This document shows positions 36,489 through 48,247 of a DNA stretch of 64,000 nucleotides, one piece after another. Position 1 is the first letter of the stretch. Each line of letters begins with the position of its first letter. Made by a program: the position numbers and the translations under genes. The stretch lies in contig OY783199.1 of assembly GCA_963678675.1 (NCBI GenBank), positions 24,673,546 to 24,737,545 of the forward strand, written 5' to 3'. The notes below the pieces were generated by a model. It had not been told where the DNA came from, did no database searches, and worked only from the letters and a program-made list of their open reading frames with translations. Source of the DNA: Xiphydria camelus. Lineage: Eukaryota; Arthropoda; Insecta; Hymenoptera; Xiphydriidae.

Positions 36489-37865
36489 CTCTTTCTCAGA
36501 GTCAGAGAGAGACTCTTCGATACACGCGGCAAACCTGCGCGATTACGTGCGTGAGCGCATTCCGCGCGCGCGCGCGCGAGTAGTATAGCGCCCGCGCTTA
36601 TATGCGCCCGTCTGACATGAAAGCGGCGAGAAATAACTATTGTATCGTCGCTTGAACGCTCGTCGACTGCTAATGCGCCAGCGGAGGAGACTTCCTACGT
36701 CGCGACGTCGCCGCGGCACACACGCAGTCCTTGGAAATTGCTACTTCCTGCTCGCTCCTTCGCGCTTTCGAGGCGAGGTTCTCTCCTTCGGACATTTCTC
36801 TCCTTGCTGTTTGGCATGCAGATGTGCCGAGGGGTCGAGGGGAGTTTCAAATTGGGCACAAAGGAAGAGTTGCGACGAGAATCTTAATGCAATTTCGGCT
36901 TCTGTTTTCTGCGAAACGAATTGATTTGATGTATGTATGACTCAATTTCGCCGATTTAACGTGTGTGCGTTTGCGGCGAATAAAAAATGCTCGACGATTC
37001 TCGTCGCGTCGTAGAAAATACCAATAACGGAATTTACCAGGGTATTTTACCGGAAACGGCGTGAATACGGACTTTCGAAAAAAAAAAAGTAGAAAATGCG
37101 AGGAAGAAGGGAAGAAGAAAGAGCCAACGACCCGCGTGCCTTCGATGTCCGCGAGTGACGCAAGCCGAAAGTTGTCGCGTTCGACACGACGATCCCGCTC
37201 GAAGAGAGACGCCGCGTCAAAGATCTTTCGCTAATTATAATTGGCATCTCGCCGGGCGAAATTCGCAGGACGCTTTCGCCCATATCGGGGATTAGAAGAC
37301 GCCCGCTAATCCCGCGACGTCTCCGGGGGGGGGGGGGGGATCGTCGCTTTTTCGTAACGTAGTAAAAAAAACGATAAACAGAAATCCGAGTGGGAGCAAA
37401 GGGGCGAAGGAGAAAAAGAAGGAGAGATCGCAGCGATGAACAACGCGACACGATGCGCGCGGTCGGATATCCGAGTCGCGGAGGAACCAGACGTTTCGAC
37501 GAAACCGGTTCCGACCGTGGCGACCGCGGCCGCGCCGCGGTGCGGTGGAATCGGTTGGGAATAATGGAGATAAAAGAAAAGTTCCACCGCCTGCAGTCGC
37601 GAGGAGCGAGCCCGAGAGGAATCCAAGGGAGGCGCGCGAGAGGCGTTCGCCACGAATTTATAGAAACAATAACTGTAAAGCGACGATTTATAACCAATTC
37701 GCCGACCGATGCCACGGCAATTAAGCCGTTCCTTTATGTAGGTGGCTCGCCTGCTCCTCGTTTTTCGTCGAGAGTCGAGAGACTGGCGCCTCGACCAATC
37801 GGGACATATTGCTCCCACCGTTTTGACGACCCCGATACCGTACTTCGTACTGGTATTTAAACTAG

Positions 37866-38105
37866 GCGCGCGCGTATCGATTCGTACGCGTACGTATACA
37901 GACGAATACGCCCGAAGATCGGCCGGCGAATCTGTCGAAACGAAAACTCTATCGTCCAGCTTATGCCCGACCGCGTTTCCACTGTACTCTCCGCGCGCGC
38001 GTATCGATTCGTACGCGTATGTATGTATACAAACGGATACACCCGAAGATCGGCAGGCGAATCTGGACTCCGTTTCCACTAGACTGTCCACGCGCGCGCG
38101 CGCCT
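37866..38105. repeat. Tandem-like duplication, period about 128 bp
   Basis: GCGCGCGTATCGATTCGTAC plus CCGAAGATCGGC(C/A)GGCGAATCTG occurs at 37866-37938 and again at 37993-38066. The connecting piece (CCGTTTCCACT...CTGTCC-type) is also repeated near 37969-37995 and 38066-38097. The copies differ by a few substitutions and a 4-base insertion. Confidence 0.75.
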
Positions 38106-41100
38106 TCCCTTCCTCCTTCCGCGCCGTCAAGGAAGAGGACAGCGCGCCTTAGCCCCTTATCGACCACGGCTCCGCGTGAGAGACGCGCTCCTAATTACCG
38201 ATACCGCGGCGGTGGCTCGCTCGTAATGCCGATATTCGTAGCGTGCTCACGTGTGCGTCACTACTGTCATTGTAATCCATCGGCGGTCGGCATACGTCAG
38301 CTGGAAGTAAAGTATGAATGAGCATCGGGGAGGCGCTCGCAGCCAACCTTGTCTCGCGCGTGACACGCATTTTCATAAAATGCCTTCGCGCGGCGTCGCG
38401 ACACTCGCGCGTCCACACCGGCACGACATACGGACGCAGGTCGCACGCGTGTGCGTACGCGTGGTACGCCACGATGTACGTCCGTGCGAGCCATTAAAGA
38501 ACCAGCTTTGCTCTTCCGCGCGCATTTGCCTTTGGGCGTGCGCGTGTGTATGCGCGTGCGATTAGGAAAGGTCGATCGTTGACACGTCGTCGCACGACTA
38601 ATGGTCAAGACGTCGCGCTCGACTTCACAAATCGCCCACGCTCGAAAGTGTACCGCGGGCACAGAGATATCCGCGCATTGTGTCCGCGCCGCGCTCTACA
38701 TTCGGTCACCGATCGTTTCCTCGTAAGGAGACACCCGCGACGTTCGCGCTTCGCTAGATCTCGTTGGCGCGCGCGCGCACACGTGCGCAGGTGTGCACAT
38801 TCGAGATCCGTACAGCCGATACGATACGGCCCGGGGAGCTCGACGAATCTCGCGCGTCTTACCGGCAAGCACCGCTACTACTAGCCCCGCGGAGACGGCT
38901 ACGCTTCGCGTACCTGTTGCTGCGCAATAGCGCGGCTATGTACAGGGCAACGGAGATTCTTCTCGCTGCATCGCGAGGACCGTACCGCGCGTACATGGAA
39001 ACATCCTACGCTAATTGCTTCTATCGACGCGTGACGCAGTTCTTAACGCCTTTTCGCGAGAGTATAAAACCGAGCGCGCGATGACACGAACGCGTTGAGC
39101 TGACCGAAGGACTCGCGCAGTTGACATTTCGGTCGCGCGATTCCAAATCGAACGTCCGAAATACTTAATCGCCAGCGCGTCCGCGTTACCACCGCCCGTT
39201 ACCACTTATTGCGACACCATACCCATTGCTGCGCCCATGAACGAGCGCACGATAAATTCCGAAATCCTTGCCCCCCGATCGGCTTTGAGAAAGGTCGCCG
39301 ATTTTCCTTCGACGCGCCTCGAATTAACGATATCCCCTGTACCCCCTATACCGCCACCGGTGCAACACCTTTTTACGACGTTTACATCTCATCCGGGAGC
39401 CGAGCGCAAGAAGCGTGCCGCCGAACGGGATCGCGCGATCGGCGAATACGAATAACAAGCGCGCGATAAATAACAGGCGTGAATCAGGAGGCACGCGTCT
39501 CCGCCGCGCGATCGTGATCTCGATTGCGATGAAACGGCGAACTGGACGTTTTTTTTTCTTCCTGACAACTTGTCGCGAGTCTACACATGCGTCATCATCG
39601 GCGTCCACGCCGCGCTTGACGGCCGGCCCGTCGTCCCCCCGCACTCTACTCTGCCGATCGCGATCGTCGGCGAACAATGGAAACGTCGCGGCCCCGCGGC
39701 ATATCCACACCGATCGTCGCAGAACCGATTACGTAACGCGATGCTCGAAAGATCTTAGAAATTTGACGAAATCCGAAGCGCGCGCTCGTGTTGCCAGGCG
39801 ATAGACGACGACGCGCGAGGCTCGGACCCGAAGCGCGGAGAGGGGCAGAGGGGAGGCGTCGAAGAGAGTACCGTGCATACGAGGAGGAGAGGAGCGGGAC
39901 GAGAGGGGAACGGAGAAGAGCGCGGAGTGGAAGAACGAGGAGGAGGAGGAGGAGAAGGAGAGAAGGATCGGCGAAGCGAGAAAAAGTCGCGGACGTTAAA
40001 CCGCTCGCTCCTCGAGGGAGCCGTAGGGTAAAAAGATAAGAGGAGAATAGAGGTAGGAACGGAGGATATAGGGGGTGAGGGCCGGATAAGGCGCGCAGAG
40101 GAGGAGATGCGGGGATGAGTGGGAGATGGAAGGACGGAGAAAGACACTGGAACTGCCTGCGGTTGTCGAGGTCGCACGTACGTCCGTATAATAATTCGTA
40201 ATATCTGCGTGTAATATACATATAATACCCGTAATACCCGCGTGACGTGTATCATGCACGCCAGCCATCGGCGTACGCGTCAAATGGCGATCGACTGCCC
40301 GGCGCCTGCGACACGACGGGTACCACCCGCTCGTCCTTGCGCTCAGGATCGTCCTCGCATCTCGGAGGAGCCCGAGAGGAGAGCGCCGGACAGACGGAAA
40401 CTACACGGTGCGACTACCTAATAATCGGTGGAAACTCGGCGTACCTCCGCGCGTTGTCGTGTCGCGCGGCCGCGGCTGTATCGACGAGAAATTACGGGTT
40501 GTTAACAACTCACGGGCGATCGTCTCGAAGGTTTTTGCCGCGACGAGCGGTCTATACTTGGAAGCGCATAAATAGACGATAACGTAACGGTTGGTCGGTA
40601 CGCGCGCGAGTACGTATTTTACTTCCTCCTCCAAAAAACGGCGCTCGTACCTGGGAGAACGATGCTCGCGCGGTAAAGGAGCACGGTTCCTTATTAGCCG
40701 CCGCTTCGAATGCGTATACATTTTTAATGTGAGGCTAAATTGAATGAAATTAATTGTCGATTGGCTTGTACGATTTTATCCAAGTTCAGGAAAGAGAGAA
40801 TTCGACTGGCCACGCCCAAGTACACATGATTTTACGGGAGTTTAAACTTACTACGCGCAAGTCTGATTCGCAAACTGCCGAACTGAGTTATTACTACTAG
40901 CAATTGAGTTTCCGCGTCGGGATAGAACGGCTTCCAGGTAGTCTAACCCCTTTTCGCATAAACCTGATGTAAATTGAGTTCAAGTTGAGCCTCGATTATA
41001 TTACAGCGTTAAATAAGTTTCTCGACAAACGGCTTTGCCATTAATTACACGTGCTGTCAGAGAGAGAGGAAACTTATTTAATACTCCAATGGAGTTACAT

Positions 41101-42950
41101 CTCGGAGAAGCCCCAAACTCGATTCTACGAAATTGACACAAAAGGATGAAGCTCCGTACGGCGAGAAAACCAAAGTCTGCAGACGGCGACGGGAATCGCT
41201 ACATCGGGAGGGTGGTAGAAGACGAAACTCGCCTCCGTCGAATTCAACTCGCGAGTGGAGAAAGAAAGAGAGGATCGGACGGGCAATAACGCGAAGAAGA
41301 ACAGTGGCCGAGGAGGAGGAGGAGGAGGAGGAGGAGGAGGAGGCTGAGGCCGAGAGGCTCCGATGCTAGGAGGCTATTTTCAGCGTTCGCGCGGCTTCTC
41401 CTCACCGGCATCTTTCTTTTGCAGCTCGCAATGGTATGGGACGGCACGGTATGGTATGCCATGGGACGGGGACGAGACGGGCCGGGCCGGGCCGGAACGG
41501 GTTGCCGTTCAGGTTTTGCTGCAAGGGATCGTTAAGATAATCGCTGCTATCCTCCTCCTAACTTAGCCGTGTAGCCGTACCCATCCAACTCGACTCACTC
41601 TCCCTCCCGCTCTTCGCCCGCCCTCCATGCCTCTTCCTCCTCTTCGCCGCGTATCATTCCGCACCATCGCCACCATAACCGTCGCCGTAGCCGTTGCTAC
41701 CAGAACTGCTACCACCGCGGCGGCGACCCGTGCGCGGGAATCGCTCTCGATCGAAGAGGAGTTGCGAACGAGGATGAAATCGAAATTGAAACCGGACCGG
41801 CGCCGAAAGAGAGACTCGCTCGGATGACGAGCGGAGCGGTGGTCCTCCTTGGACTTCTTCCGTAAGATTTCCCGTCGCGTCGGTGTCGTTTCGTTCGGTT
41901 CTTGGTAGCGAGTACTGTGGAAAGAGTCGTCGACTCGGCTCTCGGCGACGGCATCAACCGAAAGAACAATTACACTCGCTGGCGAGGAAAGAGAGAAAGA
42001 GAGAGAAAGAGAGAGAAGCGAGGGAGGAGAGGAGGGACCTTGGGCTCCTTGTGGGATAATCATAACGTTACACGATCCGCCGCTATAACGCCGTAATAAG
42101 GCACGATGTTAATTGCGCGAATGCGAACGAATACGCGGGTCTATTACGCGCTAAAAACGGAACAGAACTTCTATTCGCGCGTGTCTATCCTCGGCGACTG
42201 TCGCGCCCCTCCCCCGCTCTCCGTACTTGTCACGCGCTACGCTACGCGTCCGTGCGCCGAGAGCGAGGTTCACCGGAGTCGATCAGCGCGGTAATCGCGG
42301 GCAGGACACGACGCCGCAAATTCGTATGATTATATCGCGGGAAGACGCCGCGTTTCGCGCGATGAGCGGTGCGAGGCGATCGTAGGTGAATAACACCGCG
42401 GTGGAAGATGCGAGAGCGATTGTCACAATTGCTGGCATCTGGGTTACGACTTACGGCTCTCCCTATTATCCCGTAATTAGCTTTACGTCCGAGCGTACGC
42501 GATTTCGCATCTATCCACCTGTACGTACGATATGCCAGCGCGGAATATAGGCGCGTATCTATGCGCGAGTGTTGGTTATACGTGCGGCGGAACGGGTTGG
42601 AGTTAGATGACTCGCGTGTCCATCTATTAAGTATAAAATTATCATATGTACCTATAGAGGGTGTCTGTCGATAGGCTGAAAGAGATGGATCGTTCTTGGT
42701 AGCGAAGTTATTTTCTTCGCAAGGATATTAAAGGTAAAAATATAGGGACGGGAATAAGGTATTCATATACGAGTGACGCGTGTAGTCGTGTTGCGGGGAT
42801 TGGTTCGATGTATTGGTGAACAAAATGGATAGCGTAATGACCTAATGACGTTGTACTTGGTAGCTCATTACACTTACGGGGAAACTTCGAGATACGGTAC
42901 TTTACGACAATTTCAATTCCAAGAAGGAGCCTAAAAAATGCAATTTACTA

Positions 42951-43174
42951 CACTGAGAAAAAAATTTGCTTGATCGAAATGAACGTGTTTTCGGACAGTT
43001 GTAAGGATACATTTATTCGATTCGAATTAATACCAATTTGGTTAAAATATTATTCAATTAAGTTAATAATATTTATACGTACGATCAATATTCATTTTAA
43101 TCGAATAAATGTGCTCTTAATACTGCTCAAAAACACGTTTCGATCAATTAATTCGAGTTAATTTTTTCTCGGTG
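42951..43174. mobile_element. MITE with CACTGAGAAAAAAA ends and TA duplication
   Basis: The left end is CACTGAGAAAAAAATTTGCT. The right end, reverse-complemented, is CACCGAGAAAAAATTAACTC. GATCGAAA(T/C)G and CGTGTTTT recur in both arms. TA flanks both sides (42949-42950, 43175-43176). 224 bp, AT-rich, no coding capacity. Confidence 0.8.
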
Positions 43175-44385
43175 TATGTATTTCTGCATTGACCGAAATA
43201 AAAATATTATTTATAATAAGGAAAATAATTTCTTATTAAAAGTATAAAGCAATAAATTGCAGTGTATAATTGTCACTGCTTCACGTATCTATATCAGTGT
43301 TATATAGTCGAGTCTCCAACCAATTTAGCATCCTATCCTATATATCGTACATACGTGTCACGAGCTCACGTCCACCCTGTATAGATATCCACAACCTATA
43401 AGACGTGCCAAAAAGAATTGCGTTTCGTCGACCCGACAACGACATCGTTGCCGATCGACGACACACACCCGGTAGTCGCCGCATGCACGAGCCACGTGTG
43501 CGAGCCGTCACCGACGAGTCGCGCGTGCGATTCTCCGCATCCCTCTCCGGTCACCGCCACCGCGCGCGGCGATTTCGCGTACCCGTACCACCGCCTTCGA
43601 GAAAAACCGGATCCAGGTTTGGGATAAAATTAGAATCCGTCCAGTCAAGGTCGTCCGGACCTGCCCAAACGTGGATTCCTCTTCGACGGCACCGCGACGT
43701 CTCTCGTTGCACCGCGCGTGCGGCGGCCGCGTAATTCGACGGCGTCTGTACGAAGGGGATCGCCGGTCCGCCGTCGCGGTGGCGTCGTAAGATTCGAGCC
43801 CGCGCGCGCGATACGCACGTACTTAAGCCGGGCGTGGACGATGCGCGTGCGGGACGGGGCCCCGGAGTCACGGCCTTGAACGGTCAGGACGCGGAGCGTT
43901 TCAAAGTGGCAGGAAAGGAATCGCAATTATTGCGTTCCACGATTCACGGAACGTCAATCCGAGCGAGCGGGCGGGCAGGCGCGCGCGCTGCGCGTCGGTG
44001 ACAGGAAGAACGCGAAGCTAGGGTGAAGCGTGGCCGATCGATTATCTCGGACGTGTAGTCACCTTTACGTAACGAGCGCCGTGCGCTTCTAGCGAGGTCG
44101 CAACGAGAGCGGTCCGTAACTGCGCTCTACGAATTTGGCGTAATTAACGAAATTCCCCGTGACTCGGCGATCTTCCGGATCTCCGCGCCGAGATCGTCGT
44201 CGAGGGGTCAAGGGGGACGGGGGGCATCGAGGAGACGTCGACCGCTCGACGCCCCGCGGCTATCTGAATAATCGTGACTCGTCTTTGTTTACCGGACTCC
44301 GGGTAACGGGCGACTATCCGATCGCCGGTACCCGACGAACGCGTCGAATCGAAACGTGCGCCGATCGATCGACGATGCGGTGGAT

Positions 44386-44417
<32 letters not shown>

Positions 44418-46186
44418 GCCGCGCGCACGCCGCGCGAGTCTCAACGCGCTCCTATCGCCGGATTAGCGTCATCGGTGGGATTCGCCGTACGCGACGGCAC
44501 GCGCTGCGAATTACGTTCGTCGACTCGTTAAGCGCGTACTTTCGAGAACCGCGCGAAGTCGACGGGGGCGGTTCGTTCGCGCGGCGATTCCGTCGCGTCC
44601 CGACGAGACGGAGGCGCGATACGAGTAGTCGCCCCCGCGAATAAATTTGACGCTTTACGGAGACAAACATCTCTTCTGCAATGTCACCGTGCACATCGCA
44701 CGCCCGGGCGAGACGCGCGGCTCTCGCGTCAGTGGTATAATACGGATAAAGGTCGGACGTCTCGGTATAGTTTTTCGCCAGAGGCTGCATAATAGTGGCG
44801 GTAACGGGACGCGTCTAACCTGCGACGTAACGGTCGGGAATGGCTCGTTAAAGCGGCCGTTCCTACCATCGCGCGGCGAACCTCCGATTTCGAAGCGATA
44901 TTACCAGGCGATATCTCGGATCTTTGATCGGAATGGCCGGAGCGAGATACGCGGGAGAGCGAGAGAGAGCGAGAGAGAGAGAAGGCGCGTTAACGGACGA
45001 GGCGAACAGTTTTGTCGTTGAAAATGGTCTCTCGCGGTCGCGCCGGGCTTTTTAGTATACGTAGCTGCAACCGAGTCGTTCCTTTGTTTACTCAACTAGC
45101 CGGTTATACACATCGACCCACCCGCCCACCTATAACTCTACAGCTACCACGGGAAACAGTCGTTTTGCGCGGTCAACCAACTAGCCGAGCTAATTCGAGG
45201 TCCACTTCGCGCGCGCGGCACTGGGAGGAATGTCGAATGTCGACTATCCAGTGAGGAGGGTCCGGAAAAAAGAGATTGAGGGGCCGCGGGAGGGGGACAG
45301 TAGATTATATCGATACGCGATGTGACGTATGATCCACATACCATATGGAGCTAAACTTACTCGCCCGGAAAGAAACTCGAATCGCTATTATCTCACCTGT
45401 GAGCTTTTGGCTCATATTTGTATAATACTTTTTTGAATATTCCGTTTCAATCTACAATAAAATCGTATATCGATATAGGCCAAACATTCATTGATAATGA
45501 AATAATAGTGATTCGAGTTTCTTCCCTGGAGAATAAGTTTAGCCTCTCGTGGTATGTGCGAGAGCACTCCCCTTCGGCGAGGGGGGCAACAACCACCGTT
45601 ACCGCGCTTCCCTGTCATCGTCGTCGTCGGCGGGCGAGACTTTTGCGAAAGTTGCGCGAAAACGAGGAAGGCTGCGCGCGTTACAGGTCCGGCCACCCTC
45701 GACCTTCGCGCCAACCTGTCCTCTGGTCGTTCGCCGCCGTCGCCTCCTCCGCGCACGACCCCTACGGAGAACTCTATACTGGCTCCCAGCCAACGAGACT
45801 CTCGGCTGGCCGATGGCAGGCACGCATGAAATTTTGCGCTCGTGTAAACGTACTCTATGTGGTTTACATAACATCGCGGTGAAATACGGCAACGTCGAAA
45901 CACGAGAGCAAATAGGTGCCGCTGTACATATGTACGTAAGTAAATGCGCGCCGGCTCGCGCATACGCACGCGAAAACGCGTACGCGTCGGGGGTGGCGGG
46001 AGGAGTATGTACGCGATGAGTCACGACAAGACGACAACACTACCAACGTAACCTGTCTGCCTGACTACTACTATACATCTAGCGTTGCGCCTCTTACTTC
46101 TCGCGCCGCGTATGTTTAGGACGTAGGCAGGCATTGTACGTATACCGTTTCAGGACACGCGTATACAGAGTGTCCGTGCGATCGTA

Positions 46187-46475
46187 CACCGAGAGAAATA
46201 ATTGCTAGAGCGCCAAAAAAATTTGTTCTTCAACCAAAATGATGATATAATTCAGGAATCAAGTTATGGTTTCCTTCGTGCAAGGATACATTTGATAGGC
46301 TCGAGTAATTGTTTTTTCTTTTCAAGCAGAGAGAATTTCTTGTTCCAACAAAGGTATACTTGATTCAAAAATATATATTCTTCGATCAAAAATCTGTATT
46401 TTAAAAAATGTTTAAGATCACATGTTCTTGGCTCGAGAAATATTTATTTGACACTAGCAATTAGTTCTTTCAGTG
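46187..46475. mobile_element. MITE with CACCGAGAGAAATAATTGCTAG ends, TA flanks
   Basis: The left end is CACCGAGAGAAATAATTGCT. The right end, reverse-complemented, is CACTGAAAGAACTAATTGCT. TA lies outside both ends. 289 bp, AT-rich, no open frame of note. It belongs to the same CACTG-ended group as the elements at 12102, 35953, 42951 and 60124. Confidence 0.7.
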
Positions 46476-47795
46476 TACATTATTGTTATTCCGTGAAAAA
46501 AAGAATTTGTATAAAATACTCAATAAATGGAGTAATTGTCCTCGGGAGCAATATAGCATAAAGTACCGTTGCACGTTATAAATATCTCTTTTATTGCAAG
46601 AACTGCAACAATTCAACATAGCACTCACACACTTGTATATAATATATTAGTGATACTATTGGCTGTGAAATATCTTGAATATTATTATGAATGTAGAATT
46701 AATTTTTATTCGACATAATAGCACTTGCAATGTATTTACAACTGTGCTAGGTGGAATATCAGAAATTACCGCATTTTTATTTAGCACTTTGTACAACATT
46801 CTTTTTTTCCATGTCACTAATTACAAGGTGATACGTCCTATATTTGGCAGTAAATAGATCTCGTGGTTGCTTTCCATTGGGCGTAGTCGGTAATGTTGCA
46901 TCTCTATGGGAGACAAGCACGAAATCGAATTATACCGCGAGGTATAGAGTATCATTTTGTATATAGAGCATAATCCATACCGATATACCCCCTCGAGTAC
47001 CTGCGTGATACCAGAGACAGCTATCCAAATGTTCGATGTTTTTCGCGTGACGCGTGTCCGCGCCCTTTCCATAAATTCGCCGCGCGAGGAACTTATCGAT
47101 TGCAAAGGCGGCTGCGCACCCCCTATGCAAATGTCGGCCTCAAAGCAAACGCCGTACATGCGCTACGCTATCCCTCTGTACTCAGCGATATGAAATGGGT
47201 CGGGATGACTCGCACCGATAAAACGCGTGGATTTTTCCATCCGCGATTCGTCGAAGTCGTCGACGGCACAGGCTTTTAAAGGACAAGTCCGTTATCGTGG
47301 AAAAAACAAACCTACAGATCAATTATCTCGACGTACGACTTACCAGCATCGCATAACCGACACCCGCGTGCACCGTTCGCCGCATCCACGAGAGGCTGAG
47401 CATGCCGAACCGTTACCCACGTCGAGAGAATGGCTCACCCTCTTCCCGACCTTTCACCTCCGCACGAATAACGCGTTCCCCGAGCGTATGTCAACGTCGG
47501 AGGTTGCAATTCGTTAGAGTCGTTTAAGGCGTCTTCGAACGAGCTCGTACGACGCGACGCTTGTCGCCTTTCCTTTTCTCATTCGACACGATCTCGACTC
47601 TTACATACGCGTTGCCCCGGCCCTGCGGTGCACCTCCGATCGATACACCTCTTACTTCTGCATTCGTGGAAATAATGCGTCCATCCTCCAACCGGGACGA
47701 GAACAGGGTCACAGGGTAAACCGCGAATCCACGGCGGGTGACTTCGGCGGAGCCGTGGAGGAGCGGATGCAACGAGCCGGTGAGGTACCCGAAGA

Positions 47796-47811
47796 TGAAG
47801 AAGAAGAAGAA

Positions 47812-47846
<35 letters not shown>

Positions 47847-47890
47847 AGAAGAAGACGAAGAAGAAGAAGAAGAGGAGGAGGAGGAGGAGA
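47796..47890. repeat. 95-bp GAA/GAG purine tract
   Basis: An almost pure run of GAA and GAG triplets with a single GAC interruption, ending about 117 bp upstream of the TATA box at 48007. It is a mirror-type polypurine sequence capable in principle of triplex formation. The open frames it creates (polyGlu, polySer) are simple-repeat artefacts. Confidence 0.9.
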
Positions 47891-48006
47891 CGAGGCGGGA
47901 GAAGAGAAGAGTAAAAGAGGGGCCCCCTCCGGACGGTCGAGTAGGAGGGCCGAGCGCGAGGGCCGGGGCCTCCTGCGATCCCGCTCTCTGCCGGGTGGGT
48001 AATGGG

Positions 48007-48014
48007 TATATAAG
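48007..48014 (+). promoter_or_regulatory. TATA box of the secreted Ala/Glu-rich protein gene
   Basis: TATATAAG sits in a GC-rich context (GGG before, CGGGG after). A start site about 30 bp downstream (near 48036-48042) would begin a 5' UTR exon of about 210 nt ending at the donor ACAC|GTGAGT after 48247. The next acceptor, TATTCGCACAG at 50551-50561, is 13 bp before the ATG at 50575. The linkage is inferred from splice sites and position. Confidence 0.55.
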
Positions 48015-48035
48015 CGGGGCCTCGCCGATTCCGAC

Positions 48036-48247
48036 TCGACACACGACCCAACCTTCCTCCCGATCACCACGATCCTTCGCAAAAGCACGCACGCACGCGC
48101 GCACGCACGCGAATACACCTCCACGTTCGCACGTTAAATCGCCATCCCGAGTTTTCTCGAGCTTCGCTGGTGCGGACCCCGAAACTCTCGACGACGAGGA
48201 AAGGTGTCTGGTGAAGAAAGCGGTACAGCTGTGAGAAAAGTGAACAC
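48036..48247 (+). other. Candidate untranslated first exon of the secreted Ala/Glu-rich protein gene
   Basis: It extends from the predicted start site below the TATA box to the GTGAGT donor at 48248. It carries no usable ATG frame continuing into the coding exon. The intron to 50561 would be 2.3 kb. Transcript data would confirm or reject it. Confidence 0.45.

Larger units (their letters stand above)
36489..47790. other. CpG-rich DNA without a recognised gene
   Basis: No coding exon can be supported. Contents: a 15-G run near 37327-37341, a duplicated 73-bp block at 37866-38105, (CG)n runs near 38091-38102, a (GAG)n tract near 41309-41343, a (CCG)n tract near 44393-44422, MITEs at 42951-43174 and 46187-46475, and an AT-rich pocket at about 46480-46860. 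TATAAAA at about 39063-39069 has no linked exon. Confidence 0.5.

Noticed and set aside
37327..37341. 15-G run as a quadruplex regulator
   Set aside because: A homopolymer run without other signals; could also be a sequencing or assembly artefact.
39063..39069. TATAAAA promoter candidate
   Set aside because: No associated coding or spliced exon within reach on either strand.
47755..48234. PolyGlu/polySer open frames at the GAA/GAG tract
   Set aside because: They are produced by the simple repeat in several frames and run through the TATA box region; no splice or domain support.
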